A DNA stretch of 64,000 nucleotides, taken from Scolanthus callimorphus (Eukaryota; Cnidaria; Anthozoa; Actiniaria; Edwardsiidae). Numbering within the stretch: the stretch's first letter is position 1; each line of letters starts with the position of its first letter. Below are positions 25,101 through 32,560 of the stretch, in pieces. The position numbers and the translations under genes were made by a program. Below the pieces are notes generated by a model that saw nothing but the letters and a program-made list of their open reading frames with translations, did no database searches and was not told the DNA's origin. The DNA lies in contig CM066915.1 in assembly GCA_033964015.1 (NCBI GenBank), positions 15,230,372-15,294,371 of the forward strand. The letters are read 5' to 3'.

Positions 25101-26863
25101 GCAATTTTATTTGGGGTGTTTCTTATTGAAATCGTATTTATATCCTCGCTGTTTATTTAAACATCATTATATGTTGTCGTTAATTAATGCAAAAAAATAT
25201 AAGAAAATATATTTAGCTTTATTTTAATTTTAGGCATTTATTTTTGTTTGATCACAAATCTGATATCATTTCTTAGTGATCATATCCCTCAGATACTAGG
25301 TGACATGCAGGATATATCAATAGATGTTATTCCAAGAGCGCAAAAAACGATAGCCTGCTTACAGGCGGTACTGGGTGTTTTTATCGCGGAAAACCCGGTC
25401 CGTTCGATGATCGGGCGCCATCTTGGAATTTTGAGGCGCGCGGTCCCGGGGGCGAACGCAAAAATCGGGCGAAGGGGAGGGGGGAGGAAAGGACTCCATT
25501 ACCGCGACCATAACATCTAATATACCCCGACCTGCTCCCAGTCTGACCTGATAGCTCAGCTGGTAGAGCATCGGATGTACAATTCCGGAGGTCGTGGGTT
25601 CGAATCCCTCTCGGGGTCAGAGATTTTTTCTCTTTCTCCGCTTACTAGGGCTAACGCTCATAAGCACACATGCGACCATTTCATTAGCACGTTAGCTTTC
25701 ACACAAGGTTAATTCCTTATCTCCACTCTACATGGGGTGATGTTTGGGCGCAAAGACCCGTGATTAAACTTTGGATGTATTTCCAGAAAGCTTTTTACAA
25801 AGAAAGTATGAATTTCATAATATTTCAAAGTGAATCTTTGACTTCCTAAATATTTTCTTTTAACAAACCCTGCCACGGATTTACATCAAGCAAAGCCCAT
25901 TTACTTTTGAAATCGCCCCTAGTGCTTTCACATTTGAAATCGCCCCTTATATAGTTACTGATTTAAAAATATTTAAGGATCTGAAACCCAAAACGACTTC
26001 AGTTTTCAGCAGCAAGCAACTCAGCTCGGAGTTTTTTGCTTGTTTTTCTCTTGGCGCGCGCACTTGAATGGCTTCCCAAGCACGTCGTGCGATGAAACAT
26101 GGAGCTTGGCGAGATCACTTTTTTTTGCTAAAGAAAACCTAAAACAACAACATTTGCCCAGGTTTTAGCTACAGATGATACAAGTTGTAAAAACAAAACT
26201 AATTCAACTTAACTGGACAGCTCCCATGATAAATGAAATGGTCTAAATTTCAAGCTTTCATTCACGGAAAATTTAGCTTTCTTTGTGAAGCAACGCCAAA
26301 CATGGCGGGTAGCGTCTTCCCGCTAAAGAAAATGCTTGAATGGCAGCTTCTCATCTTCACATTCGAATTTAAAATTGTAATGACGAAATATGCTGAAAAG
26401 CATGTGTTTGTCCTAGGTATGGATCGAGCACCGAGGCCGTCGCGGAGCAGCCAACTTCATCACTGGCGCGGGTGGTTTCCTCCAAGCTGTACTGTACGGT
26501 TATGGTGGCTTCCGCATCAGAGAAAACCAGTTAGATTTCAACCCAACTCTTCCCCCCACAACCACCAAATTCACAATTACTGGAGTAAACTACCTCGGTA
26601 GCTCCCTGAGCTTTGCTACTGATAAAGATTCAGTTACAGTTTATCTCAACAAGAAGGCTCAAATAGCGCCAGAATTAGAGATAGTCAAAGACGGAAAGTC
26701 TTACCGACTCTTAGTTGGAAAGAACGTCAGTTTGGCCAGCGGTAAAGGAGCAATAAGGATGCGCCAGACTTCCGTTCCGTCCCAGGCCTCTCAAGTCTCA
26801 GTTTCTAATGCATTTTCTTCACTTATGGGAATCCTGTGTGCTCTCTTCTTGTCGCTCATATAA
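6322..26863 (+). CDS. PGGHG: GH65 collagen glucosylgalactosylhydroxylysine glucosidase, secreted/anchored form
   Basis: Seven exons: 6322-6972, 7766-7959, 10079-10416, 13646-13977, 19951-20136, 20471-20635, 26417-26863. All junctions are GT/AG, phases join without a stop, and the product is 770 aa. The family (PGGHG/ATHL1, GH65) removes glucose from Glc-Gal-hydroxylysine on collagen. Seen: FWDQDIWMYP (D353/D355), VMPPDEYQYPVNNS (E481) and VWIE (E626), aligning with carboxylate motifs of the human enzyme as I recall them. The start at 6322 gives a signal-peptide-like run (TTLCVLLYVLVTL). Upstream in-frame text is retroelement-adjacent, and a small out-of-frame ATG sits at 6314. The last 20 residues are hydrophobic (SLMGILCALFLSLI), suggesting GPI or membrane anchoring. 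A 5' non-coding exon junction may lie near 6280 (TCTCTCTCTAG). Confidence 0.92.
6973..7765 (+). other. PGGHG intron 1
   Basis: Non-coding, with an (ATT)n microsatellite at about 7546-7575. The acceptor CATCCATAG/ATAAAC is chosen because an in-frame TAG immediately precedes it and phase 0 is kept. A nearby alternative acceptor (TTTACAG at about 7674) would bring stops into frame. Confidence 0.7.
7766..7959 (+). CDS. PGGHG: PGGHG exon 2
   Basis: Encodes residues 218-282 including RPRVAVVWSDIPPTL and TWLFVTAVATSLD, matching the family segment before the helical barrel. The donor is GTTAG/GTAAG and splits an Arg codon completed by exon 3. No long open frame marks this exon; it was found by family resemblance and splice phase. 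Confidence 0.8.
7990..8112. repeat. Microsatellites (GTCT)n/(GTCC)n and (ATACA)n
   Basis: A GTCT/GTCC run at about 8010-8068 passes directly into repeated AATAC units to about 8110, just after PGGHG exon 2. Related GTCC/GTCT text recurs at 8817-8870. Confidence 0.85.
8500..8790 (-). pseudogene. LINE reverse transcriptase C-terminal fragment
   Basis: The minus-strand frame 8523-8774 reads YELQALKFIHNWHNQKRPSI, DIHSYNTTRYTS, and IWSNLPSDLK. This pattern (IHSYNTR followed by WNxLPxxLK) is typical of the region after the RT domain in CR1/Jockey-type non-LTR elements. It is a short, truncated piece in PGGHG intron 2. Confidence 0.7.
8903..10012. mobile_element. PIF/Harbinger-like non-autonomous element, copy 1
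   Basis: The left end GAGACGTGTCATTATTTACC mirrors the right end GCTAAATAATGACACGTCCC. Both sides are flanked by TAA (8900-8902 and 10013-10015), a 3-bp target duplication as in PIF/Harbinger. The 1.1 kb interior has G/C-run-flanked GACCCTCCC repeats and GCGCGAAGCGCGCC palindromes but no transposase. Relatives are at 17021-17735 and about 31607-32110. It lies in PGGHG intron 2, ending 66 bp before exon 3. Confidence 0.8.
10079..10416 (+). CDS. PGGHG: PGGHG exon 3 (catalytic barrel start)
   Basis: Encodes residues 282-394 with YGMSPGGLAGGEQYFGHTFW followed by DQDIWMYP, the most conserved family block. The acceptor is GTTTATAG/GGACAAG; the donor AAAG/GTAGGA leaves one base for exon 4. Confidence 0.92.
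10417..11439. other. PGGHG intron 3, left part, no recognised element
   Basis: A short (GAAACA)n run at 10441-10460 is present, and nothing else could be assigned. The 104-codon frame at 10515-10829 has no family likeness. Confidence 0.5.
11440..12640 (+). pseudogene. Penelope-like element: RT C-terminus plus GIY-YIG endonuclease remnant
   Basis: Seen: a broken MAPSF/ANLFLG block near 11453-11490, then RYLDDIFMIWDRPEEDLASF, TIKFTCEHSFNSIPFLDVSV and DLYSKPTDKHQHLL, the characteristic Penelope RT C-terminal signatures. Further on MIECKHCHLQYIGET (12343-12387) and, one frame away, RERFNEHRRTLDS form the GIY-YIG endonuclease core. Several stops and frameshifts and a 21-bp internal duplication at about 11516-11556 show it is dead. 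It lies in sense orientation in PGGHG intron 3. Confidence 0.85.
12695..12860. repeat. Palindrome-rich repeat with TTTTCACATGTGAAAA
   Basis: CACACGTGAAAATATCATG is followed by TTTTCACATGTGAAAATATC, giving overlapping inverted repeats around the Penelope 3' end. It resembles a MITE tip, but ends are not defined. Confidence 0.4.
12861..13645. other. PGGHG intron 3, right part, nothing recognised
   Basis: AT-rich sequence without a recognised element; the last bases supply the exon 4 acceptor CCCTTCACAG. Confidence 0.5.
13646..13977 (+). CDS. PGGHG: PGGHG exon 4 (catalytic Glu block)
   Basis: Encodes residues 395-505: GAMFPWESSYTGLETSPGEV, AEFWASRVEL and the general-acid block VMPPDEYQYPVNNSVYTN. 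The donor is ATCAAG/GTAGGG in phase 0. Confidence 0.93.
14226..16590. repeat. Satellite array, about 53 units of 42 or 51 bp, in PGGHG intron 4
   Basis: The core unit reads GAACCCGTTAGAGTGGCTTG then AAGCTAAACCCACTCTCTAGCC (42 bp). A longer form inserts GACCCGTAA (51 bp). Sites varying between units: GTTAG/GTAAG, GTGGC/GTAGC, AAGCT/AATCT and CTCTCTAG/CTCTAG. Successive types show higher-order repetition: the order long, long, GTAGC-type recurs near 15000-15250, and long, long, short, GTAGC-type recurs near 15930-16290. It has no spacers and no coding potential. Confidence 0.95.
16859..16875 (+). promoter_or_regulatory. Primer-binding site of the LTR element
   Basis: TGGTGTCGAAACCCGGA begins with TGG (complement of tRNA CCA) and continues as the complement of a T-arm/acceptor-like tRNA 3' end. 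It is 2 bp from the left LTR, as expected for a minus-strand primer site. The tRNA species was not identified. Confidence 0.65.
17021..17735. mobile_element. PIF/Harbinger-like element, copy 2, nested in the LTR element
   Basis: Ends are GGGACGTGTCATTATCTAGC and its mirror AATGACACGTCCC, flanked by TAA (17018-17020, 17736-17738). G-rich and C-rich blocks and GAGGGTCC repeats match copy 1. Because it interrupts the LTR element interior, it inserted later. Confidence 0.82.
17786..18490 (+). pseudogene. LTR element internal coding remnant, gag-like
   Basis: Frames read LTWLIQEIEKLDQAILLSLE and YREAEAA before a stop, then on a shifted frame KINAFNALRENRKANIIEAI. A helical, charged N-terminal region with a LD-x-IL-x-L-x-DE pattern followed by later YR resembles gag of BEL/Pao-type elements, but this is weak. 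Downstream frames are Lys/Glu-rich and broken. Confidence 0.4.
19043..19101. repeat. Poly-C tract
   Basis: A run of C broken only by single T or A lies just beyond the right LTR. The true length may differ from the assembly. Confidence 0.85.
19153..19622. mobile_element. Inverted-repeat element (MITE)
   Basis: GTAACCATGTATCATGAACC at the left end is mirrored by GGTTCATGATTCATGGTTTTAC at the right. Internally, GTCAAAACATCTGTACTCGA and TCGAGTAAAAATGTTTTGAC are also inverted, so the whole 470 bp can fold. No coding capacity. Confidence 0.7.
19730..19875. repeat. 57-bp tandem repeat, about 2.5 copies
   Basis: The unit AACACAGAGGGCCGTACGCT, then AAGGGAA..GGTGGCTATGTG and TTGCGTACTCCGGACAT, is repeated just upstream of PGGHG exon 5. 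Confidence 0.8.
19951..20136 (+). CDS. PGGHG: PGGHG exon 5
   Basis: Encodes residues 506-567 with HPEFEGYTVGTLAKQADTIL and GYPLMYPM, matching the family stretch HPEFDGY..KQAD..LLGYP. The acceptor is ACCTCTCAG/ATCAG; the donor is AGACAG/GTGAGT, phase 0. Confidence 0.92.
20471..20635 (+). CDS. PGGHG: PGGHG exon 6
   Basis: Encodes residues 568-622: RYNDLKYYE, then DPDGPAMTHSMFAIGWLELA, equivalent to the family GPAMT.SMF.VGW.EL block. The donor is TTCAAG/GTACCA, phase 0. Confidence 0.92.
20687..20838. mobile_element. Short inverted-repeat element after PGGHG exon 6
   Basis: GCAGGCCCGCAGCCAGCG at the left is mirrored imperfectly by GTACCCCCGGCTACGGGCCTG at the right. It starts 52 bp inside intron 6. 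Confidence 0.55.
20839..21637. other. PGGHG intron 6, unassigned segment
   Basis: No repeat or gene recognised. Confidence 0.5.
21638..21850 (+). mobile_element. tRNA-derived SINE, + strand copy
   Basis: A tRNA-like head (GGTTGGCGCAGGGTTACGG, then GTGTTCGATTCCA as B box) is followed by a tail alike to that at 39925-40165, including TTGAAATAATTCATTTCTCC and CATGTCTTTCGGATTCGACA. Two dispersed copies in opposite orientation identify it as a SINE. Confidence 0.75.
22175..22950. mobile_element. Second-level inverted-repeat element with TA target duplication
   Basis: The ends TAGTCCGGT and ACTGGACTA are mirrored, as are the subterminal GAACAAATTGCAACAGTA and TACTGTTGCAATTTGTTC. Comparison with the uninterrupted right arm of the enclosing foldback element shows a duplicated TA at the insertion point. 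Confidence 0.7.
22268..22846. mobile_element. Third-level inverted-repeat element
   Basis: AAAAGTCGTCCAAAATCC at the left and GGATTTTGGACGACTTTT at the right are perfect complements, followed inward by CGGCAACATC and GATGTTGCCG. It sits inside 22175-22950. No coding. Confidence 0.75.
24039..24492. mobile_element. Tc1/mariner-like MITE
   Basis: CAGTAAAACCCGCATAAAAG at the left and CTTTTATGCGGGTTTTTACTG at the right are mirrored and flanked on both sides by TA. Inner segments (AAAGAACAGGTGTTTTGGG and CCAAGTGTTCTTAAATCCAC) also partly mirror. Length and TA duplication fit a Tc1/mariner-type MITE. Confidence 0.8.
24500..25544. other. PGGHG intron 6, unassigned segment
   Basis: No recognised gene or repeat. 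Confidence 0.45.
25545..25618 (+). tRNA. tRNA-like sequence, probably a pseudogene
   Basis: It contains a perfect A box (TAGCTCAGCTGG) and B box (GGTTCGAATCC) at the right spacing, with a sound D arm. The anticodon loop between TCGGA and TCCGG has eight bases (TGTACAAT), leaving TAC (Val) or GTA (Tyr) ambiguous. The acceptor stem pairs only over its outer four or five bases, and the T stem has a mismatch. No intron or 3' T-run of note. A functional gene cannot be excluded, but decay is more likely. Confidence 0.5.
25640..26416. other. PGGHG intron 6, right end
   Basis: No recognised repeat; it ends with the acceptor TTTGTCCTAG before exon 7. Confidence 0.45.
26417..26863 (+). CDS. PGGHG: PGGHG exon 7 (C-terminal domain and hydrophobic tail)
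   Basis: Encodes residues 623-770: VWIEHRGRRGAANFITGAGG, FLQAVLYGYGGFRIRENQLD, and a C-terminal domain ending SSLMGILCALFLSLI. The stop TAA is at 26861-26863. The tail is absent from the paralogous exon at 62469-62828, which ends RMRKLE, and from human PGGHG as I know it. Confidence 0.92.
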   Translation, partial: VWIEHRGRRGAANFITGAGGFLQAVLYGYGGFRIRENQLDFNPTLPPTTTKFTITGVNYLGSSLSFATDKDSVTVYLNKKAQIAPELEIVKDGKSYRLLVGKNVSLASGKGAIRMRQTSVPSQASQVSVSNAFSSLMGILCALFLSLI

Positions 26864-27132
26864 GTTTGCTTTTATTGTTTTTTTTGTGTGTGTTTCTTTC
26901 TCAAAATAGGTTCACCCTAAAATTGAGCTTGATATGCGTCATTTTTTTCCGAACCGCATTTACTTGCATTTGATACCATGTAAGGAACTTCAGCACTATG
27001 TGCTTTTAACAAGTAGCTTCTTATTCCTATATCTTGGGTTCCAAATACTTTGTGAGCTTGTAGAGCGGTACCCAAATATTCCCAGGGTACATGTTCTTAT
27101 GATGCCCAAATATCTGAGTAATTCGTATTATA
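26864..27132. other. PGGHG 3' flank
   Basis: Begins with T-rich sequence expected of a 3' UTR or terminus. No canonical AATAAA was identified close to the stop. Confidence 0.4.
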
Positions 27133-28022
27133 GCGGAGCTCCTTAGCGGCCGAAGGCCGCAGAGCGGAGCACCATAGGTATCGCAGGAAGAATACAAAGT
27201 AGAACTGAGGTATACGATCGACTTCATTTTTCATGGTTCAGCGCTATTCCCACACTGGTATCACGGGCGCGTCCGTGCGTGCGGCGGTAGATGCGTGCGC
27301 GCCCACCACAGGTAAACCAAGACCCTTCTCCGTTTATTAATCATATCTCAGGAAGGGATGAACCTCAGACAACCAAACTTTTGTGAAGTTGCCTTAGTGA
27401 CAAGGGGGGTACAACTGCGTGGTCACGTGGTATGACGTCATCGATGACGTCATCATAGGAGAAAAATGATATATCTCGGAAAGGGATGAACCTCAGACAA
27501 CCAAACTTAGTTGAAGTTGTCTAAGTGGCAAGGGGGGTGCAACTGCTTGGTCACGTGATATGACGTCATCGATGACGTCATCATAGGAGAAAAATGATAT
27601 GGAGAAAAATGATATATCTCGGAAAGGGATGAACATCAGACAACCAAACTTGGTTGAAGTTGTCTAAGTGGCAAGGGGGGTGCAACTGCGTGGCCACGTG
27701 GTATGACGTCATCGATGACGTCATCATAGGAAAAAATGATATATCTCGGGAAGGGATGAACCTCAGACAACCAAACTTGGGTGAAGTTGTCTAAGAGGCA
27801 AGGGGATGCAACTGTGTGGTCACGTGGTATGACGTCATCGATGACGTCATCAAACGATAAAAATGTTTATATCTTTGGAAAGGACAACCAAATTTGGATG
27901 AAATTATCTAAGTGGCAACAGGGGTGCAAGTGCTAAGTCGTCGTATGATAGTGACAGGCTATGCACAATGGCAACCTTTTTGTCTCATTAACACAGAAAA
28001 ATATGTACACAGGAGCTCCGCT
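27133..28022. mobile_element. Element bounded by AGCGGAGCTCC / GGAGCTCCGC
   Basis: AGCGGAGCTCC near 27133 is mirrored by GGAGCTCCGCT near 28012-28022, and GCGGCCGAAGGCCGC forms a hairpin at the left end. The interior consists mostly of the minisatellite at 27330-27905. The border assignment is inference. Confidence 0.45.
27330..27905. repeat. About 125-bp minisatellite carrying paired CRE octamers
   Basis: Four to five units contain GGGATGAACCTCAGACAACC, AAACTTGGTTGAAGTTGTCT, CACGTG-type sequence and the 20-bp perfect palindrome TGACGTCATCGATGACGTCA. The palindrome occurs at 27433, 27561, 27704 and 27830. Each holds two consensus CREB/ATF sites separated by TCGA, eight octamers in all. Whether they bind any factor is unknown. 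Confidence 0.9.
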
Positions 28023-28654
28023 TTTAGCCAGTGGCTAAATCTATATATTAGTTTTCAATGTGATGTGAGCTACAGTGTAATGGATAGGCAACCCACCTAG
28101 GAAATAATGTAAGCTGAAAATAATACGTTTTTACGAATAATTTTTTCTCTCGAATAATATAAGGAGCATAAGGGGTTTAAAATATACCTGGCGAATTCGT
28201 CACATATCGAGATCTCGAGAAAACAAACCTGTTACCCTCGGATCATTGAGAGTATAATATTGTGACAAATGTTGCAACTGGTTTTAAAGGATCCGTCTCA
28301 CCCTACCCATAATGCATTGCTTTGTTTTTGTTCACAACTCAGACTTAATGCAAAGGAATTCTAGTATTACGAGTGTTCTTGCGCTTGTATACAGTAAAAT
28401 GCTCTAACCTGAATGCTTTTTGTCACGTCTCTGATATCGAAAATGGCGGCGAAGCAGTGCATTATGGGCAGGGTGAGACGGATATAAAAAAAATTGTCAA
28501 AATATAGAAAATGACGAAAATGATATTCTGGAACAATGCAAGTCAGGTTAAGTTTTAAACGACCCTCCTCCTCGCGGCCGAAAATCAACAGGTCTCGAGA
28601 ATTCCTATGACGCACCACAAGGTAGGCTCGGCAAGCTCATACTTTTTTGTCATT
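28023..28654. other. Intergenic, partly inverted text
   Basis: CCGTCTCACCCTACCCATAATGCAT-like text near 28290 is mirrored by ATGCATTATGGGCAGGGTGAGACGG-like text near 28455, suggesting another small inverted-repeat element at about 28288-28480. Otherwise nothing recognised. Confidence 0.45.
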
Positions 28655-29815
28655 GATCAAAATTCACGCCGGGCCTATTAGGATCAAAAATCGCCGGGGT
28701 TTGTTGTAACTTTGTGAGTTTTAATCCAATCACTACCAAATTTCACATGTAAATAGTACTCATGAAATTAACAAACATAGTAATTTTGGAATTTTCAAAT
28801 TAACGAATTTTGGCGGGAAAATGACGTCATCAATCTTACACCAAAAGGGTCATCTCCAGTGTAAGAACCATTCCCTGAGGACACCTTTGTGTTTAGTTAC
28901 TATTTAATCATGATTGGTTCCACTTTCGTTCTACCAAACAAAGAAAGCTTTGTGACGCAGCTGGTGAGTTCTTACACTGGAGATGAGCCCACCAAAATTT
29001 CAAATCGATCATATGAACTTTTTATGACTTGGATATAAAAGAGCTCATTGAGATAGCCACAAAACCGAAAAGATTTTTGAAATATCTCATTCCCTTGAGA
29101 AGTTATGAATATTTTAAGTTTGCAATGTCCGCCATTTTGTTTTTTAGACAAAGTGGCAGCCATTGGCAGCCGGTACAAATTGCAGGGCTTGTTCTAACTT
29201 GGTGAGTTTTAATCCAATCACTTCTAAATTTCACATGTAAATAGTACTCATGAAATTAACAAACACTGTCATTTTAGAATTTTCAAATTAACGAATTTTG
29301 GCGGGAAAATGACGTCATCAATCTTAAACCAAAATTTCAAATCGATCATATGAAATTTTTGAGAATCGGGTATGAAAGAGCTCATTGAGATAGCCACAAA
29401 ACCGAAAAGATTTTTTAAATATCTCATCCCGTTAAGAAGTTATGGATATTTTAAGTTCTGTATTTCCACGGCCGCTGACCAAAACAAAATGGCGGACATT
29501 GCAAACTTAAAATATTCATAACTTCTCAAGGGAATGAGATATTTCAAAAATCCTTTCGGTTTTGTGGCTATCTCAATGAGTTCTTTCATATCCAAGTCAT
29601 AAAAATTTCATATGATCGATTTGAAATTTTGGTGTAAGATTGATGACGTCATTTTCCCGCCAAAATTCGTTAATTTCAAAATCCCAAAACGACTATGTTT
29701 GTTAATTTCATGAGTACTATTTACATGTGAAATATGGTAGTGATTGGATTAAAACTCACAAAGTTAGAACAAACCCGGCGATTTTTGATCCTTATAGGCC
29801 CGGCGTTCTCTTGCA
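28655..29815. mobile_element. Large foldback repeat with a partial internal direct copy
   Basis: The left arm from 28655 (CGGGCCTATTAGGATCAAAA) is mirrored at 29480-29815 (TTTTTGATCCTTATAGGCCC near 29785). A further direct copy of the left arm occupies about 29165-29455. Repeated phrases are TTTCACATGTAAATAGTACT, GGGAAAATGACGTCATCAAT and TTTCAAATCGATCATATGAA. No coding frame. Confidence 0.8.
28847..28989. mobile_element. 143-bp hAT-like MITE inserted in the foldback arm
   Basis: The ends GGGTCATCTCCAGTGTAAGA and TCTTACACTGGAGATGAGCC are mirrored with one mismatch. CACCAAAA is present on both sides (28839-28846 and 28990-28997). The homologous arms at 29330 and 29630 lack the insert, confirming an 8-bp target duplication, as in hAT. 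Confidence 0.85.
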
Positions 29816-30741
29816 TTGAATTGAAGTGTTACGTCACGAGTTTTAACAGTTAATAATTGTCGACACATAGCAGACCTGTTTGCCCTTGTTTTATTGTTAG
29901 ATATTTTTGGCATTGGTATTTTGAGCACACATAAAAATTAGGGAAATAGGAATAAATATAGGGAATGAAAATGAGTGTTTCGTTTCCTCTTTGCAGGAAT
30001 CTCCTTCAGCGAAACTAACAGGTGTCTGCTTTCGAGAGCTCGAACAGGTCTGGATACCATAATTATATTCACGAACTATTTTTGTTACCTTCTGTACACC
30101 AAAATCGGGCGGTGTCAGCAGTGTTGATTGCGAAGCAAAAGAGACCGCGTTTGCAACTCGGGAGGCTCTATAGTTTTGTAAAGTTTGTCGGCCCGAGTTT
30201 GCAAACCAACAACTCCTGTTGGTTTTGGTGGAAATATAATTCCTTTTTGTAATGATGAGTGAGAATTTTGTAGTCACGCTGTCGTTCTAGACATGCGCAT
30301 TTAGTGTTTCTAATTTCATCAATATTTTGATATTTTCTATTGCTCTTAAAATTTGATTTTACCCCATGGGCTGTCGTGTGGATCTAGGACATTAAAAAGA
30401 AAGGCTGAATTGGTCTCTGTAGTTAGAGTTTGTGAGCTAGTCTCCTAGTCAGTCTACGAAATTCAGAAGATCCCTGGTAATTGTTGAGTAACAGAAGTAT
30501 AGTAACGCACTCTTCAGAGTTGCGCATAATGTTTTGCAGTAGCGTAGTGTTCGTGTGTATGTAAGCACTAGTGGAACAGGCAACAACCCACAGCTCTAAA
30601 GCAGTCAACGTTTTCGGCTAATTTGGCGCATCATTCTTAAATAGTGTTAAATTTCCCCCCATTTCCCAACTATGCTATTTACAAGATCTCTTGCCCATGG
30701 GTTTTTGTATGGTCCCAGTGAGACGGAGAAAATGCCGAATT
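29816..30741. other. Intergenic, nothing recognised
   Basis: Open frames on both strands at about 29897-30277 overlap each other and match no family known to me. Confidence 0.45.
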
Positions 30742-30920
30742 GTTAGCCTGCGTAGCAAGCGTTTCCGTGGAGTTTTAGGATCAGAGAAAAGCCTGAAAGT
30801 ACGAGAGATTCAATGATTTAGACGAGCGAATATTGTGCGAGAAGAGAAGCGTGAGAACAATCTCGACTTTTAGGCTTTCTGAAGCCCTACATGGAAACAC
30901 TTGCTACGCAGGTTACCGAA
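30742..30920. mobile_element. Short inverted-repeat element
   Basis: TTAGCCTGCGTAGCAAGCGT at the left is mirrored by ACTTGCTACGCAGGTTACC at the right, with GAAAAGCCTGAAAGT and CTTTTAGGCTTTC mirrored inside. About 175 bp, non-coding. Confidence 0.7.
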
Positions 30921-31606
30921 TTGTAGACAGCTTTTAGAGGAGAATAAAGAGAAACAAGAAGAGAAGTACTCTTACACAAACCTTTTCAAATCGTCTTCGC
31001 GCTGAGAAAACTGGGGCTGCGAAGAAACGTCGAATTAAAGTCCGCGCGTCGAACACATTTAAAACAATAGATAATTTGTAAAAAGTGTAATCTGCCGGTA
31101 TCTTTTGAAAAAAATGTAATGGACGCGACCCTAATTCGACGTATGCTCTAGGCCTAATACGGCTTCGAATGACTTGAACAACAAGTGTTTCCCGCCTTTT
31201 TGTGACGTCCACGCTCGTTTTCGTGTCACAAGAACCCCGTAGCAACAAGATATCTTATGGTCTGGGTAAGCCACAGAAGCCATTAGTCTAAATGTTGGGA
31301 CATATTTTTCCAGAGGTAACTAACACCTTTCTGAAGTTTAAGAAAATTCATCCAGTTTATAGAGTTTTCACCTTTAAAAAGGAATCTGTGAACAATTGTA
31401 GTCTTTTCCAGTTTCAACAGCAGCATTGGCTTGGTATATGTAGTTTGTTACAGCTAAACCCGCTGTTTTATGGCTGCGCATTTTCATAACATCGCTTTTG
31501 GTTTGGGATTTAGGGTTTTTCTGTTCCGCCATTCAACTAGGCATAAATAGATTGTGCTAGCAATTTCAGGAAAAGTTGCTTGACAATACGCCCAAAAGAA
31601 GCTCTA

Positions 31607-32110
31607 AGGGACCGGTCATTATTTATCGCCTGTTGGGGGGGGGGGGGGGGATTTTGGGGATCACTTCATTTTAGGGCGAGCGAAAGGGGGGATCTCTCAA
31701 AACCTGAAGCCCTGAAAGGGAGGACCACAAGAAATTTTCTAAGTAGTTATTCCAGCAACTTCTCTATCATTTGCATTTTTCTACCTCACTTCACTCAATA
31801 CATAATAAAAATTTCGGCGCGCTTCGCGCGCAGAAAGAATATCAATCTAATTTGGCAACTCGCGCAACGAAGACACTACCTTCGGATCATTCACAAGAAC
31901 AACTGTATCTTGGCGAGGAAAAAGAAACTCTACCAAAAATGCCCTGCAGTGATAGGCCTGGCGGGCAGTCACTATGTTCGAAAGAAGAGTAAGCGTGTGT
32001 TCGACGTTACAGGCATAGAAATTTGTCATTTGGGCCGCGCTTCACGCAAATGAATAATAATAATTTCGGCGCGCAATTGCGCACATGAATAATAAAAACT
32101 ACAGGATTTG
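31607..32110. mobile_element. Diverged Harbinger-like element relative
   Basis: TAA is followed by GGGACCGGTCATTATTTATC and a G run, resembling the tip of copies 1 and 2. The interior matches the complement of copy 1 (for example AACGAAGACACTACCTTCGG and CAGTGATAGGCCTGGCGGGC). The right end was not found. Confidence 0.6.
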
Positions 32111-32204
32111 TTTACTATACATAAAAAACGGAATGTTCGTCTACACTCCCTTGGTGAAAGTGCTTTTATCAATGAAATGGCTTGATGAAATGCATTGATC
32201 AAAA

Positions 32205-32560
32205 TTCGGGCATTCCCCTATTTTTGGGGCGGGGGTACGTAAAATGGCGTCGCTTAGTTGGTTTTGACCCCCAAAAGGTACCAAGAGACGTATTTTCCCT
32301 CGTAATTTTCTCTTTTTTTCTCTTTTTTCCGAGCGAAAATACGTCTGAAATTCAGGCTTCAAACAAGCGTAATTTGCTTGATTTTTTTATTCTTTTTTTT
32401 TTAATTTTATTTATTGATTTGCTATAGAACGGACCCCTAAAACTGGTACCTATCTGGAAAAAAATTGCAAGTTTACCTCTAAGAGGTACCAGAGGCCTAA
32501 TTTTAAACCCTAAAAGGTACGACGAGCACCCCCGCCCCCAAAATATGTCCCCCCCCCCCC
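32205..32560. mobile_element. Inverted-repeat element
   Basis: CCTATTTTTGGGGCGGGGGT near 32217 is mirrored by ACCCCCGCCCCCAAAATATG near 32526-32547. The interior also carries inverted GGTACC-rich text. Non-coding. Confidence 0.55.

Noticed and set aside
25545..25618. Functional tRNA-Val or tRNA-Tyr gene
   Set aside because: Both promoter boxes are perfect, but the anticodon loop has an extra base and the acceptor and T stems are mispaired; listed only as tRNA-like.
31580..32053. 157-codon + strand frame
   Set aside because: It lies across a diverged Harbinger-like element, starts in a G run and has no family likeness.
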